DNA of 64,000 nt from Mytilinidion resinicola (taxonomy: Eukaryota; Ascomycota; Dothideomycetes; Mytilinidiales; Mytilinidiaceae), in the NCBI RefSeq assembly GCF_010093595.1, contig NW_022985451.1:15996-79995 (forward strand), in the 5' to 3' direction. Of the stretch, positions 20,866-32,851 are shown piece after piece (position 1 is the first letter of the stretch; each line of letters starts with the position of its first letter). Under the pieces are notes generated by a model. The model worked only from the letters and a program-made list of their open reading frames with translations, was not told where the DNA came from and did not search any database. The translations under genes were made by a program, and so were the position numbers.

Positions 20866-23800
20866 CTACAACGGTCGTCCGCCGATGAAATCGCTCCATG
20901 GGCGCACCTCACTAGGGATTCCATCTCTGAGTGGTAGTTTCTCGCTCATACATTGAGCGAAGAGGACTGCAGTCTAGGTGTTTGTTAGCAAAGTAGGCCG
21001 GAGGAACAAACAGGTAGACTCACTTTAGGTTCCATGAACAGAGGCACTCCAAAATCGACTGCGTTCCTGCGCATCACATAGTCCTCATCCACGAGAGAGG
21101 CGCCACGGGTTCTGGCCAGATTGAACACTCCACGGACGTCGTACTTCTCGAACACTTCTCGGAGAGCTCTCTTATCTTCAACGGGGAACTCAATCACTTC
21201 CACCTTGACACTTCCGTCTTGGGAGGATTGCTCTAAGTGTTGCTTCACCTTCTGATTCGCGGCGTACAGTTTGTAGCCAAGGGGGTTGAGGTAGTCCACA
21301 ATCTTGGCAAGCTCCGCTCTAGTAATGTCACCGCCAAACAGTAGGCCCTCTCCAGGCTGTGGAAGGCGGAAGTTCATGGTGGATTGCATAGCAGCCCAGT
21401 ATGCCTCGACGAGGTTCTTTCCGAAGCAGGCCATCTCTCCTGTGCTAGCCATTTCAACACCAAGATACGGGTCTGCACCTGCAAGACGGGTCCAAGAGAA
21501 TTGCGGCACTTTCGTCGCCAGATAATCCCTCTTCACTGCCATGAGGTCTACTGGTTCTGGAACTTCTCTTCCAACCAGAGCCTTTGTGGCAACGTCAATG
21601 AAATTTGTGCCGAGAACCTTGCTGACGAATGGGAACGACCTCGAAGCGCGCAGATTGCATTCAATGACCTTCAGCTTTGGTTCTCCACCTTCGGGGTCTG
21701 CTGCTTTGATGATTTGCATATTGAAAGGTCCTGTAATGCTCCATGCTTTGGCCACTTTGTCGGCGATCTCTTTGACCCTCTCTATAGTACGCTTGCTCAA
21801 GTTTGCGGGAGGTAGGACGAGTGTTGCGTCACCGGAGTGCACACCCGCGTTCTCCACATGCTCGCTCACGGCGTGGACCAGTACTTTTCCGGTCGACGCG
21901 ACAGCATCGACATCAATCTCCTCAGCGCCTTCGATGTACTGGGTGATCACCACGGGATGGTCGGGAGAGACTTCGCTTGCAGCCAGCAACTTCTCCTTCA
22001 ACTCATCTTCAGACCGGATCACCGTCATGGCAGCTCCAGAAAGAACGTAGCTTGGGCGAACAAGAACGGGGTATCCAACGGAATTGGCAAAAGCCTGCGC
22101 TTCTTCATATGACGTCAGCTCTTTCCAAGCGGGTTGGTCGACGCCTATCGAGTCGAGGATCTGCGAAAACTTGTGGCGGTCTTCGGCTTTGTCAATATCG
22201 TTGGGATCAGTTCCGAGGACTTTAGCCTTTCCAGTCTCTTGCAGTTTCAGAGCGATGTTCTGGGGCAGCTGACCACCGACAGATACGACGACTCCGCTAG
22301 CTGACTCGAGCTCATAGATGTCCATAACTCTTTCGTAGCTAAGTTCTTCGAAGTACAGTCTGTCGGCAACGTCGAAATCGGTCGAATAGGTTTCCGGATT
22401 ATACGGGGAGGAAGTTAGCGCATGTCTGTGCAAGATTATAAAAGAAAAAAAGTTCAAAATCCTGAAAAAGTGGCACATTCATCAAACACTGTCTCGTAGG
22501 TACAGCTGTCTGCCACTGCTTGCAGTGCTTCAACAAGTTTCCACATAGCCCAAGATGAAGAGATTTTATCTCATTCAGATTCTTGAAACTGCATTGAAGC
22601 ACCCCAAGCAGTCGCAGACAGGTGTACACACGAGACAGCTTGTTCTAGAATTAGAGTACCACCTTTTCCATGCCCCGCGTGCCATCCAAAAGGCATGAGC
22701 GTCCAGTCAACAAACAGAGTAGAAAGGTCTAACTTACATTAATCATGACTGTCTTCTTACCGAGCTTGTTTAGTGAAAGGGTGGCATTTACAGCGCACCA
22801 ATCGAATTCCACGGAACTTCCGATGCGGTAAACTCCACTCCCAAGAACGAGAATTCCGTGGTCATCGAAGGTTACGTCGTGAGACGAGGCGTTGTATGTC
22901 GTGTATAGGTAGTTAGTGTCTGCAGGGAACTCGGCGGCCAGCGTATCAATTTTCTTGACCCAGGGCTTGATGCCAAACCCCTTTCTACGCGCTCGAACTT
23001 CGTCTTCGGTTGCATTGACGGCTTTGGCGATTTGTCGGTCCGAAAATCCAAGCTTCTTCGCCTTCAGGATGGCCTCCTTCTTCAGGCCATACAAGCTGCC
23101 TATGTCTTCGAGCTCGTGTGTACAATCTACAATGTTCTGCAGCTTATAGAGGAACCACTTGTCGATCTTAGTAAGGTCGTGAACCCTGTCTACAGTGTAG
23201 CCTTCGTGCATCAAAGCTTGACCAACAGCCAACCACCGGCGATCGGTAGGATTTTTCAATGAGTCATCCAAGTTCTCGAATTTGTCTCCCTGGAAGCCCA
23301 AGAACTTGGGATCAACCTGCCGGCAAGCTTTCTGGAAAGATTCTTCGAATGTTCTTCCAATTGCCATGACTTCTCCTACAGACTTCATGGAACTTCCGAT
23401 GTCCCTCTTGACATGTTGAAACTTGGCTAGATCCCACCGAGGCATCTTGGTGACAACGTAGTCTAGACTAGGCTCAAAGTTTGCCGTGGTGGTTTTAGTA
23501 ACAGCGTTGGGAAGCTCCGGTAGGGTGTGTCCGAGCCCAATTTTGGCGGCAGTGTAGGCGAGCGGATAGCCCGTGGCTTTGGAGGCAAGCGCGGAAGACC
23601 TTGATAAACGGGCGTTGACCTCGATGACCCTGTAGTCCAGCCCGTCAGGTTGTAGCGCGTACTGTACATTGCACTCGCCAACGACACCAAGATGGCGTAC
23701 AATCTTGATTGCGGCAGAGCGGAGCATGTGGTACTCTTCATCGCTGAAAGTCTGACTTGGAGAAACGACAATGCTGTCACCGGTATGCACGCCGAGAGGG

Positions 23801-24812
23801 TCGAAGTTTTCCATGTTGCAGACAGTAATGCAGTTGTCGCTAGCATCACGGACAACCTCATACTCAGCCTCCTTCCATCCCTTCAGTGACTTTTCCACCA
23901 GGATTTGTGAGGAAAGTGTCAATGACCTGGCAGACAGATTCCTGAGTTCCCCAGCGTCGTTCGCAAACCCAGAACCCAGACCACCCAGGGCGTATGCTGC
24001 ACGGACAATAATGGGATACCCGATCTTCTCTGCGGCGTCTAGCGCGTCGTCTACGGTGCCTACTGCAATGGATTCGGCAATTGGGATATCGATCTCACCA
24101 AGAGCTTTGGCGAACAGATCACGGTCTTCACTCGTTTCCAAGGTCTTGATGCTCGTCCCCAAGACTTTCACACCGTATTTCTCAAAGATGCCTTTTTTGT
24201 TCATGTTGACACCGAGATTGAGGGCGGTCTGACCACCAAAACTAAGGAATATGCCGTCTGGCCGCTCCTTCTGAATGACATACTCCACATACTCGGGCGT
24301 GACGGGAAGGTAATAGATTTCGTCGGCGAGAACGTGGGAGGTTTGGATGGTCGCGATGTTAGGGTTGATGAGGACGGAGCGGACACCGGCCTCCTTCAAA
24401 GCTTTGAGAGCTTGTGATCCTGGGACTAGTCAGAGGTACATTTCAGAGGCGTGGTTGTGTGAGACGTACCTGAATAGTCGAACTCGCCTGCCTGGCCAAT
24501 GCTGAGGCCTCCGCTGCCGATCACGAGCACCTTGGAGACGTCAACGAGGTTACGAGCCCCCAGGATAGCACCGCTGTCGAGGTAAGCTTTGGCATTGGGA
24601 GCCTCCTGGGTAGCATTCGAGGCATTGAAGGAGGCGCGCTTGGAGAAAGCTCGCAGCTGTCGAGACACTGGTGTTGACTCATGGCCGGCTCTCAGAGCAG
24701 TGAGCGGAGACGGCGCGCTAAAGAAAGCACGGCATGCCGCTGGCGGAGCGGGACGATGGCATTGGCGAAGAAGAGCTGGCGTGCGGCGTACCAGGCGCCC
24801 GCAGACAGCCAT
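20866..24812 (-). CDS. CPA2: Carbamoyl-phosphate synthase, arginine-specific, large subunit (mitochondrial)
   Basis: Makes carbamoyl phosphate from ammonia, bicarbonate and two ATP for arginine synthesis. Exons complement(join(20866..20973,21024..22403,22738..24419,24470..24812)) give 1170 aa, the normal length. An arginine-rich N-terminus ([20 protein letters not shown]) predicts mitochondrial import. Two homologous ATP-grasp halves follow: [21 protein letters not shown] begins the first and [17 protein letters not shown] the second, then an MGS-type allosteric end ([15 protein letters not shown]). The third exon must start at TAT (22403; [14 protein letters not shown]), yet the 334-nt intron then ends in CG, not AG, and contains a MITE-like insertion. 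Either there is a base error, unusual splicing, or a damaged gene; the reading frame is otherwise intact. Confidence 0.9.
22464..22668. mobile_element. MITE-like palindromic element, copy 1 (in CPA2 intron)
   Basis: About 205 bp with terminal inverted repeats (GAAAAAGTGGCACATT at the left, reverse complement of the right end GAAAAGGTGGTACTCT). The inverted similarity continues inward for about 85 bp, so the whole element can fold into an imperfect hairpin. It is closely similar, in the same orientation, to 60418-60625. No ORF. Target-site duplication is unclear. Confidence 0.75.
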
Positions 24813-25803
24813 TGCAGGCGTGGGAGTCCAGCAACGGGGGAGAGCAGAAGCAGAGCGGGCAAGCCTGCGGAGCTCAGCAGGGCCTCACGGGAGGCGGCGC
24901 GGGGTCGTCGAGGGCTCGGGGAGAGGGTATAGCAGCCCTAGGCCTGCAGTGTCCAGCAACAGCGAGCAATTGGTGTCGTGGAGCGGAGGGGGATCGCGGG
25001 GGGAGCTCAGATTAAATTTTAGAGGGACGTCAAGGTTCGCCTCGACTGGAGGGCCACGCTATCACGATAAGCAGCCGTCACGCTAGAAAGAATAAATAGC
25101 TCCGAGTACGGACGGTGACGCGCGCGGTGGACTCAATGGCAACTTGGAAGCTGGCAGCGAGGTTGGGGAGGGTGCTGGGACTGGCGGCGATGGGGGAGAG
25201 GGGAGAGTAAAGCGCACGCAATCCCATGGGTGGCTTGCTTTGAAGCGTTTAGTGACCGATGAAAATTTCAGTTTTCTTCCGCTGCCAGTCAAACCTTTGC
25301 AGGCCCTTTGCATGGCACAATGCCATCTGAGGCATGCCGGCGGGGCTTTTTCTCATCACGAGCACAACACCCACCAATCGCCGGCGACTATCGCGGAGCA
25401 CTTCCACGGCGCGTCTACGGCTTCTAGATGCACTGGCAGGCTCCTTTGAGCATAAGGTGGCAGTCCATAAAAAAGTGCAAGGTCCCACTCTAAACTTAAT
25501 ACCTTGAGGTAAACGCTTTCTCTGGGTTAGGTACAGTCACCCACCACTGCTGGGGGTTCTGTAGTACATCGTTAACAGATTTGAAGCGATAGGTTTGGGG
25601 AGGGTGGTGAATCTCCAGGCCACCGCCGACGGTGTTGGATTGCCACATTATTCAACGGAGCCTGACTGCGATGACTACTCCCTCTCCTGCCTACGTACAA
25701 GACACACGCCCACTATTAACGTAATCCAACAAGTATATTAGTGTATAATAATTTGCGCTCCAACATGCCTCCCATGCCCCTGGATATCATCGCTGCAAAT
25801 GCT
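24813..25803. promoter_or_regulatory. CPA2 upstream region
   Basis: Holds the CPA2 promoter and the 3' flank of the CLIP-170-like gene, both on the minus strand. Small open frames here lack family motifs. I found no clear TGACTCA (Gcn4/CPC1) site in it. Confidence 0.45.
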
Positions 25804-28246
25804 TCAAAATGCGTCCTCGTTGGGACATGCCGTCACGTCGTGCCCTTCGTTCTCGCAGAGCGCACACCACTTGTCAGGATCCGCCACATTGCTGCCCTTG
25901 GCAGGCACCAGGCCCATTGCCAGCGGGCTCGGGAGTGGTGCAGACGGTGCATTGCCTGGAGTCTGCGCTTTCTTGGGCGTTAGGGGTGCCGGTTGCGCGC
26001 CCTCAGACGACATCGAGAGGTTCCTCAGGCCGTGGATGACTGCATCCTTGCCGTTGCGCTTCACACTGTCCGGCGTCCTCACAGCGCCGTCTGCATTGCC
26101 TCCCATAGCAGTGCAGTTCAGGATGTCGTGTCCACCCGTCTCGCAGATCTCACACCACAGCACACTTCCGTCCGCCGACGAGTGCGTGTCAGACTCCATC
26201 ATTGGCTCCAGTAGCTGAGGAGGGTCATGGCGATGCTGTGGCGCGTCTCGCCAACTGATGGTCGTCCCTTTTGAATCGCGTCCAGAGGATCGTTTGTCTT
26301 GCACGGCAGTGCGCTCCGACGCTACATTGCTAATCAGGCTATCGCGCTGCTCTGATGCCCTGACCTCACTCCGTAGACGTTCAATCTCACGTTCCAACTC
26401 TTCCTCCCTAAACGCCTTGCGCTCCACCAGGCCCTGTAACTCCTCCTTCTCCCGCTCTAAGCGCTCTACTTTTGCATGAGTCCTTGCCACCTCTTCTGTG
26501 TCCTTCATGGGGATTGCTCCGTTGCGCTGCAGCGGCGAATGACCACGCTCTAAGCTTGGGCCTCCAAGGTCTGGTCCAGAGCTGAGGGAGTGAATGATGG
26601 CTTTCAAGCCCCTAATCTCGTCGTCTCGTTGCTCAACTTCACGCATGCCCCCAGGACTAACCGGGCCGTCCATTATCGCGCCCGCACCCTTCAAAGCCGC
26701 TGCTGCTTTCTCTCGCTCTCGTCGCAGCTCCGATCGGCCGCGCTCGACCTCGCCCCTTAGGAATTCTACTTCTCCTCGAGCTTCAGCTTCTCCACGGCGC
26801 GCATCTTCTAAGCCCTCTTCTAGCTCCTGTACAAGCTCCTCTAGCTGCTTAAGCTGCCTAGCAACACTCTCAACATCCTCGCCTCTCTCCTGAAGCTCCC
26901 GGATCTCGTGCATCAGGTCTTCGACTCTCTTCTCGTATACTCGCTCAGTTTCTGTGCTGGCCATTTCTAACGTGTCTATAGTGCTCCGGAAGTCAGCTCT
27001 GTGAGCGTCAAATTCTGTTGTTAGCATAGATATTTTCTCATTCTTCTCCCGAAGCACGGCGCGTAATTGCGCAATATCCTGATCTTCTTGGCCGCCCATG
27101 CGTGGCGACCGCATCTGGTCAGACAGTTCTGAGGGAAGCAGATTCTGCAGCTCCATGAGGCTAGATTCCATATCAGCCAGGGATGACGCTTGTTCCTTCA
27201 ATTGCCGGTCGCGTTCCTCGAGCTTCTTCGCGAGCCGCTGGACCTCTTCCTCTGCATGGCCTGATGGGGGTCTTCCCCTAGGGTTGAAACTGGAAACAGA
27301 GCTATTATCGCTTGTGCGGCCTAGCCCGATAGGTGTAGTTTCGTTATCTTCGTCAATGACAGCATGCTGCCCGAGGCGAGAGTTGTTTCGAGAATACGGT
27401 CGGGAGGGAGGGCCTGGGGTCCGAGGCTTGGGCGAGCCTACCTTATGCGGGGCAGGACTTGAAGTAAATCTCGGGCCTCCGATCTGGCTCTTCGAAAAGG
27501 ACCCTGGGCCTAGAGATGGCGCTCTGCCCGGCGTCGGGGCCAGGTTAGGCTGCTTACGAAAGGGCGATTCTGGCCTGGGAAGAGAGGGCCGGCCTTTCGG
27601 TTTGAAGACGGGGCTTGGAGCTCGCGCTCCGGGGCCCATGGATTGTGAGAATTTTGGCAGGGAGGGCGTGGGACTGTATTTATCCGATGCATCGTTTGTT
27701 GAAAGGTTGAAGTTCGTGAAGGCCGGCGTTGTAGGAGTTGGAGGAAAAGTGTCAGAGGAGTTCGTGGGTGATGCTCGTCTGGAGGCGCGGTGGTAGGGCA
27801 GAAATATTCCAGACCCCGGGATAGAGGTAGTAAAGTAACGCGTTCTACGAGGTGTCAGGGACCGTTCTAGAGTATATGTATAGCAAAGACAGAAAACGCT
27901 AGCCTCACCCGTCAACATCGCCGTCATTCTTCCCGCGCGATGCAAACTCTCTGCTCAGTTCGACACCGGCAAAGAGCCCCTTCTTGCCGCGAACGCTGCC
28001 GATGAACTTGATGGTTCCATGCATGCCCCCGGGCACGTCGACCGTGTCCCCGACTTCGAGGTCGTGTCCGTCCGCGCCGCCCATCTTGTTCGAAGGGGTA
28101 GTGGGACCGCCGTGGCCTCCCGTGAGAGCGTTCAAGCTTGCTTTCCGGGCGATCGCGGTACTGGCGGCGAGAGAGAGGTTCGGGGACGAGGACGCGACTG
28201 CGAGCGAGGGCCGCCCGCCCAGACGCCGAGGGGTATTAAGTGCCAT
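25804..28246 (-). CDS. CLIP-170-like microtubule plus-end protein (CAP-Gly, zinc knuckles)
   Basis: Two exons, complement(join(25804..27844,27909..28246)), 792 aa. One CAP-Gly domain (VGDTVDVPGGMHGTIKFIGS, GKKGLFAGVEL, GKNDGDVDGTRYF; about residues 65-118) binds tubulin/EB1 tails. A Ser/Pro-rich basic linker follows, then a long central coiled coil (about 300-640), and two C-terminal CCHC knuckles (CEICETGGHDILNC and CALCENEGHDVTAC), the layout of CLIP-170, yeast Bik1 and S. pombe Tip1. It should track growing microtubule ends and link dynein or polarity factors. The intron is phase 2. A 56-bp duplication just upstream creates an extra ATG. Confidence 0.9.
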
Positions 28247-28328
28247 ATGTCGCGGGTAGTGTTTGTTATTAATCCCAGAGGCCGTGGGGTCTGTAGTGCC
28301 ATATGTCGCGGGTCGTGTTTGTTGTTTA
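28239..28328. repeat. 56-bp tandem duplication at the CLIP start codon
   Basis: AGTGCCATATGTCGCGGGT begins at 28239 and again at 28295. The first copy carries the real minus-strand ATG (28246) and the second copies that context (ATG at 28302) in another frame. Confidence 0.85.
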
Positions 28329-29354
28329 ATGTTGAAAAGTCAAGGTGGGTGCTTGCTGCGACCCAAGGTTTCGGCTGCAGGGCACAGGGGCAGGGGCTAA
28401 ATAATCAGATGGTCACTGCGCCAACGGCTGGGCCTATCGATTCCTAGCTGCAATTAAACTGGTATTCAATTTGCTGTGATTGGAAGAGAGGCATGTTGTT
28501 ATGGATTTTGTGTACCTTTGGAGTTATGTTTCTACTACATGACATATTGCTGTTGAGTGTATGGATGCACGAGACTACTCAGAGCTGTTGATGTACGTCT
28601 CATCCAGGTTTCCCAAAACGGATCGAGGCACTTCAGACAGTGACAGTGAACTGTATACACAGATTACGCTCCGGTAGTGCTATGAGTTACGAAGACGAGC
28701 CTTCAGTAAGACGAAAGGTCAGCTAGTCAAATGGTAGTGAAGTAAGCTAGTCACCTACACCCAGCAAGACTTTGGATGCTTCTCGATATGTACAGAATGT
28801 TACTCTACGTTGTACAGCCTAGAGCGGACATAGAGTTAGTGGAAGACGGAAGTGTCTTTGAGGGGGCTACTTGGGTGCTTGCTCTCAATCCCTCCCCTTG
28901 TAACGCACCCATGGGTGTTCCTACAATGGGAGTGGAGCATCGTAGCCAAGGTAACGAGGTCTGGAGTAAATATCCTAGCGATCATATAACCTAGCCATGA
29001 ATGGACAGAGCATAGATCTCAAGTCACAAGGGTATCCGGGATTATTAAGACCACCTGACTGCAGTCAAGCTTCATATCAATACGAGGCTTCTCAGCGCCT
29101 AATAAAACGAGGATTCGCTCGATCCCGGCAATCCCGTTCGTAACAGCGCCTGAAGAGCCTAAGCGCATCGGCCTAGAACCCGCAAGCACATACCTCTCTG
29201 CGCCTTCGTCACGGTCCTTCTCCCCACCTCAACGGGATCAAAACAGTGACCAACCTCGGCACGGCTAAGCTGTTCCCAGCTCAGATCTCGCCCACCCATA
29301 AACGCATCCTCTGCACCCCGGATCTTCCACGATGCCATTGCAGCTGTCGCAACA
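28329..29354. other. Divergent intergenic region
   Basis: Lies between the CLIP-170-like gene (-) and the kinase-like gene (+). No supported gene; 28776-28994 and 29159-29368 are short frames without motifs. Confidence 0.5.
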
Positions 29355-30624
29355 ATGGCCGGTGTCATTCGTCAACCCATTGATGTTGCCTCGCTAGAGC
29401 GCTATATTCGCGCAAACGTCTCAGAAATTCAGGTGCCCATTGATGTCAAGCAGGTACCAGAATACATATTCCTCGTGCCTTCGCAGACTCTCACTGACAT
29501 CATGTTTGCAGTTTGGTTATGGACAGTCGAACCCCACCTACCAGCTGACAGACAAAGCTGGCTACAAATATGTCATGCGGAAGAAGCCCCCGGGGCAGCT
29601 CCTCTCCAAGACGGCACACAAAGTGGAGCGCGAATACCGGATAATACACGCCCTCGAAAACACGGACGTTCCAGTACCGCGAGCTTTGTGCCTTTGCGAG
29701 GATGACAGCGTGGTAGGCACGCCTTTCTACATCATGACGTTTTTGGATGGGAGGATATTCGAAGACCCCGCCATTCCAGGCGTCACGCCTGAGGAACGGA
29801 CAAAAATGTAGGTTGGGAACAAGAGAATTTCCCGGGAGGTGCTAAATCAGCTTCAGGTGGCAATCTGCTACAGTCTCACTCGCGAAGTTTCACAGCGTCT
29901 CTCCAAAAAGCGTAGGGTTGGAGAGCTTCGGCAAGCCAAGCGGCTTCTACAACCGGCAAATCGCGACTTTCAAAACGATTTCCGACGCCCAAGCTAAGGC
30001 TGTGGATGTTGAGACGAAGATACCCGTCGGAAAGATCCCGCATCAAGATGATATGGTTGCATTCTTTAGCGACCCGAAAACGCAGCCCAAAGATCGTAGT
30101 ACATTCGTCCATGGCGACTATAAAATTGACAATGTTGTGTTTCACAAGACAGAGCCGCGGGTTATCGGTATCCTAGAGTGAGTGCACCGTCGCCTATTGG
30201 ACTTTTACATGTTGACGTAGTGGCGCAAAGCTGGGAAATGTCGACTGTTGGCCACCCTCTCTCTGACTTGGTTAATCTCCTCACTCCATTCCTGACTGCA
30301 CGGTCGGAGAAGGCTCGTAGCGTGGGCCGGGGCAGCGAAGACTTCCTGCCGGGAGCCATTGAAGGGCTTCCTACCCGGGACCAAGTTATTGAGTGGTATA
30401 GAGAGAGTGCTGGATGGGACCCTAAGCCGGAGATGACATGGGGTGATGCTTTCGGGATATATAGGAGCTCGATCATCATGCAAGGTATAGCCGCACGATA
30501 CGCCTTGAGGCAAGCGAGCAGCGAGAAGGCAAAGGATTACGCGGCTCAGATGAAACCGTTCGCCGAGGTCTCATGGGACTTGGTGCAGGAATATAAGAAA
30601 GCGCACGAGAGAGCGAGGCTGTAG
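29355..30624 (+). CDS. Aminoglycoside phosphotransferase-fold (APH/ACAD10-11-like) kinase
   Basis: Four exons, join(29355..29453,29512..29807,29857..30177,30231..30624), 369 aa. Features are [14 protein letters not shown] (nucleotide loop), [13 protein letters not shown] with the ATP lysine, [20 protein letters not shown], the catalytic [12 protein letters not shown] and the metal-binding [13 protein letters not shown], the last formed across intron 3. This layout matches the kinase domain fused to acyl-CoA dehydrogenase in animal ACAD10/11, where it phosphorylates hydroxyacyl-CoA. Fungi often carry it alone. The substrate here is unknown. An ATG about 20 bp upstream is in another frame. Every intron is phase-verified. 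Confidence 0.85.
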
Positions 30625-30882
30625 TTTCGTCCATTTGAGTATGAAATCTAGATGAGGATCATTTGCCATCACCTTTTGAGTTGACACCCTTGTCTTCACC
30701 TAAACCCTTGTGGTGCATGACTTTTCGTCTAATACGCCTGGACGTATAACCAAGAGTTACCTTTTAACTCTTGTCCTGGCTTGCAGAAAACCGTATTACC
30801 AAAGCGGCATCCGTAATATTAAGGCTTCAGTGATCCCTCTCTCAATCTGCTTCGTTCGACTATGACCGCACGGGTGTTCTGA

Positions 30883-31381
30883 TCACCGCTGTTCCCTATC
30901 GTTGCCGCCAATGCGTTCCAAAGCCTATATTAAAGTCAACAACGAAAGACATGTGGGAGCTTGCGGGATTGGGTCTACCTCGAGCATGACAACAGAGTTC
31001 CCTCTAATGACCTAAGAAGGAAAAATTTAGCTTGAGTCGAATACAATAAGAGCAACCATTGTGTGCAACTTACCACCATACCGATTCTTACTTTCTCCCC
31101 GCCCTCCTTCTCTTCGACGGCTTCGTCCAGAACTATGTTGAGGAAGACCTAGGCGCAAGAGTGTTAGAACTACCGCAAACCTTTCCTTTTTCGCTCCAAC
31201 ACATTTTGAAAGCATCTATCACGTACATCGTAGCCGCGCAACACGCCTATGACCTTCCGGCTGCCGTTTAGTTGGACGAAGAGACGCTTGTCGAGGTACT
31301 GCGCACTCAGTTAGTATCAAGTTCTGCAGAATTTACAACACCCTTACGTACTTTCTTTAGCTCTGGCTGAGCTTGCGGCAT
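30883..31381 (-). CDS. SMX2: Small nuclear ribonucleoprotein G (SmG)
   Basis: Five tiny exons, complement(join(30883..30924,30979..31011,31074..31148,31227..31298,31352..31381)), 83 aa. The protein starts MPQAQPELKK, continues YLDKRLFVQLNGSRKVIGVL, RGYDVFLNIVLDEAVEE, and IGMVVIRGNSVVMLEALERI, i.e. the Sm1 and Sm2 motifs of SmG with the RGN RNA-binding loop. SmG is one of seven Sm proteins in the ring on U1, U2, U4 and U5 snRNA. All four introns are 50-78 nt. Start codons of SmG and NTR2 are 204 bp apart on opposite strands. Assignment is very secure although no single ORF shows it. Confidence 0.93.
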
Positions 31382-31585
31382 CTTGGAAGATTGGATCTGC
31401 TTAGATGAGGTGTTGTGAAAGTAGTGAAGTTGCAACGTCGAAGTAAGTGAACTTGGTGGATGTTGACTTTCGCGCACAGCCCGGAGAAAAACCGGCGCAC
31501 GAGGCAGTTCGTGGTCTGTGCGGTGGAGAGCCACCTGCCGCAAGGTGCAAGCAGACAGCAACTCCACGACTTCACTTCCGCAACC

Positions 31586-32851
31586 ATGAAGAAATCATTT
31601 GCTGCGCGGAGGATACCCCGGAAGATTGTCCAAGATGAGGACGTCGAAGAAGATGGAAATCCTGCAAGCTCGCCCGCCTCTGAGGTAGTGAAACGTCCTC
31701 TTATATCTACCAAGCCAAAGAAGCGCTCCTCCCTCCGACTTTCATTTGGCCCAGGCGAAAGTGAGGGCGATGGTGGCAACGCCGAAGGCAGCCCCTCAGT
31801 ATTCACTCCAAAGAAATCAAATCTTAGTCGACTCGCCATCGAAAAGAATGCCGAACGTAAATCGCTGTCTTCTAGCCTGTCCTCTGAACTACGCCAAGTA
31901 CGGCCAGGGATTTTCGAAGACCAGCCGACTTATAGCAAAGACTACCTAGCCGAACTGAGGAACTCGACACCATCTACTCCAAAGACAGACGAAAGCTCAT
32001 CCAAGGCGATTGACATTGCTTCGAAGTTCGGACCCCTCGCGAGCCTTATAGGTGATGGAGAATCTCTCATTCCTAGTGAAGCAGAAATCCGGGAGAAAAA
32101 GGAGCGTCGTGCACGCTTAGCTAAGGAGCAAGGTGACTTCATATCCCTTGACGATGATGGGTTTGAGGACGACCACATTTCGGACGCATCCGACGTGCCA
32201 AGGGAGATCACCTTACGTCCAAAAGAGAAATACTCCGAGTCGCGCCTCATACGAGAGGATGAAGACATAGCTGAAGGCTTCGATGAATTCGTCGAAGATG
32301 GCAAGATATCACTGGGCCGGAAAGCTGAACGAGAAGCCGAGAAGAAGCGACGTGCAGCCATGGCGGACCTGATTGCAATGGCAGAGGGCGGCTCTTCTAA
32401 CGACGACTCTGATGACTCCGAGGCGGACCGCAAAGCCGCTTACGACGCTGCGCAAACACGAGCAGGAACTTATGCAAAGAAGGATCCAGAGCTGCAAGAC
32501 GCAGGACTCAAGACCCCTCCCCGGATCACGCCGTTGCCAGAGCTTGATGCTGTAGTTGCACGATTGCAGGCTGCTCTTAAGAGCATGCAGGACATCCAAG
32601 CTAGAAAGCTAAAGAGGATGGAAAATCTTAGGGCTGAGAAGGTGGATATTGCGGAACGAGAGAACTGGATCCAGGGGCAATTGAAAGAGACTGGGGAACG
32701 CTACGAGAAACTGAGAATTGAAGCGGGCATCGGCGGCGCTCCAGCCACACCTATTAGCGGATCCGAGGGCACCAAATTGATTGTCGGTAGAGGATTAGAG
32801 AGCTTGGGGGCGACACCAATAGCTGCAGCGAGTGATTTGAGTGACGCTTGA
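31586..32851 (+). CDS. NTR2: Nineteen-complex-related protein 2 (Ntr2) family
   Basis: Intronless, 421 aa. MKKSFAARRIPRKIVQDED begins it, and a conserved middle (RPGIFEDQPTYSKDYLAELR, IPSEAEIREKKERRARLAKE, DFISLDDDG) and C-terminal coiled coil (AVVARLQAALKSMQDIQARK) match the Ntr2/GCFC-associated family. Ntr2 with Ntr1 recruits the DEAH helicase Prp43 to dissociate intron-lariat spliceosomes in the nucleus. The ATG at 31586 is preferred; an in-frame ATG at 31460 would add unconserved residues and run into the short promoter shared with SmG. Confidence 0.82.
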   Translation: MKKSFAARRIPRKIVQDEDVEEDGNPASSPASEVVKRPLISTKPKKRSSLRLSFGPGESEGDGGNAEGSPSVFTPKKSNLSRLAIEKNAERKSLSSSLSSELRQVRPGIFEDQPTYSKDYLAELRNSTPSTPKTDESSSKAIDIASKFGPLASLIGDGESLIPSEAEIREKKERRARLAKEQGDFISLDDDGFEDDHISDASDVPREITLRPKEKYSESRLIREDEDIAEGFDEFVEDGKISLGRKAEREAEKKRRAAMADLIAMAEGGSSNDDSDDSEADRKAAYDAAQTRAGTYAKKDPELQDAGLKTPPRITPLPELDAVVARLQAALKSMQDIQARKLKRMENLRAEKVDIAERENWIQGQLKETGERYEKLRIEAGIGGAPATPISGSEGTKLIVGRGLESLGATPIAAASDLSDA

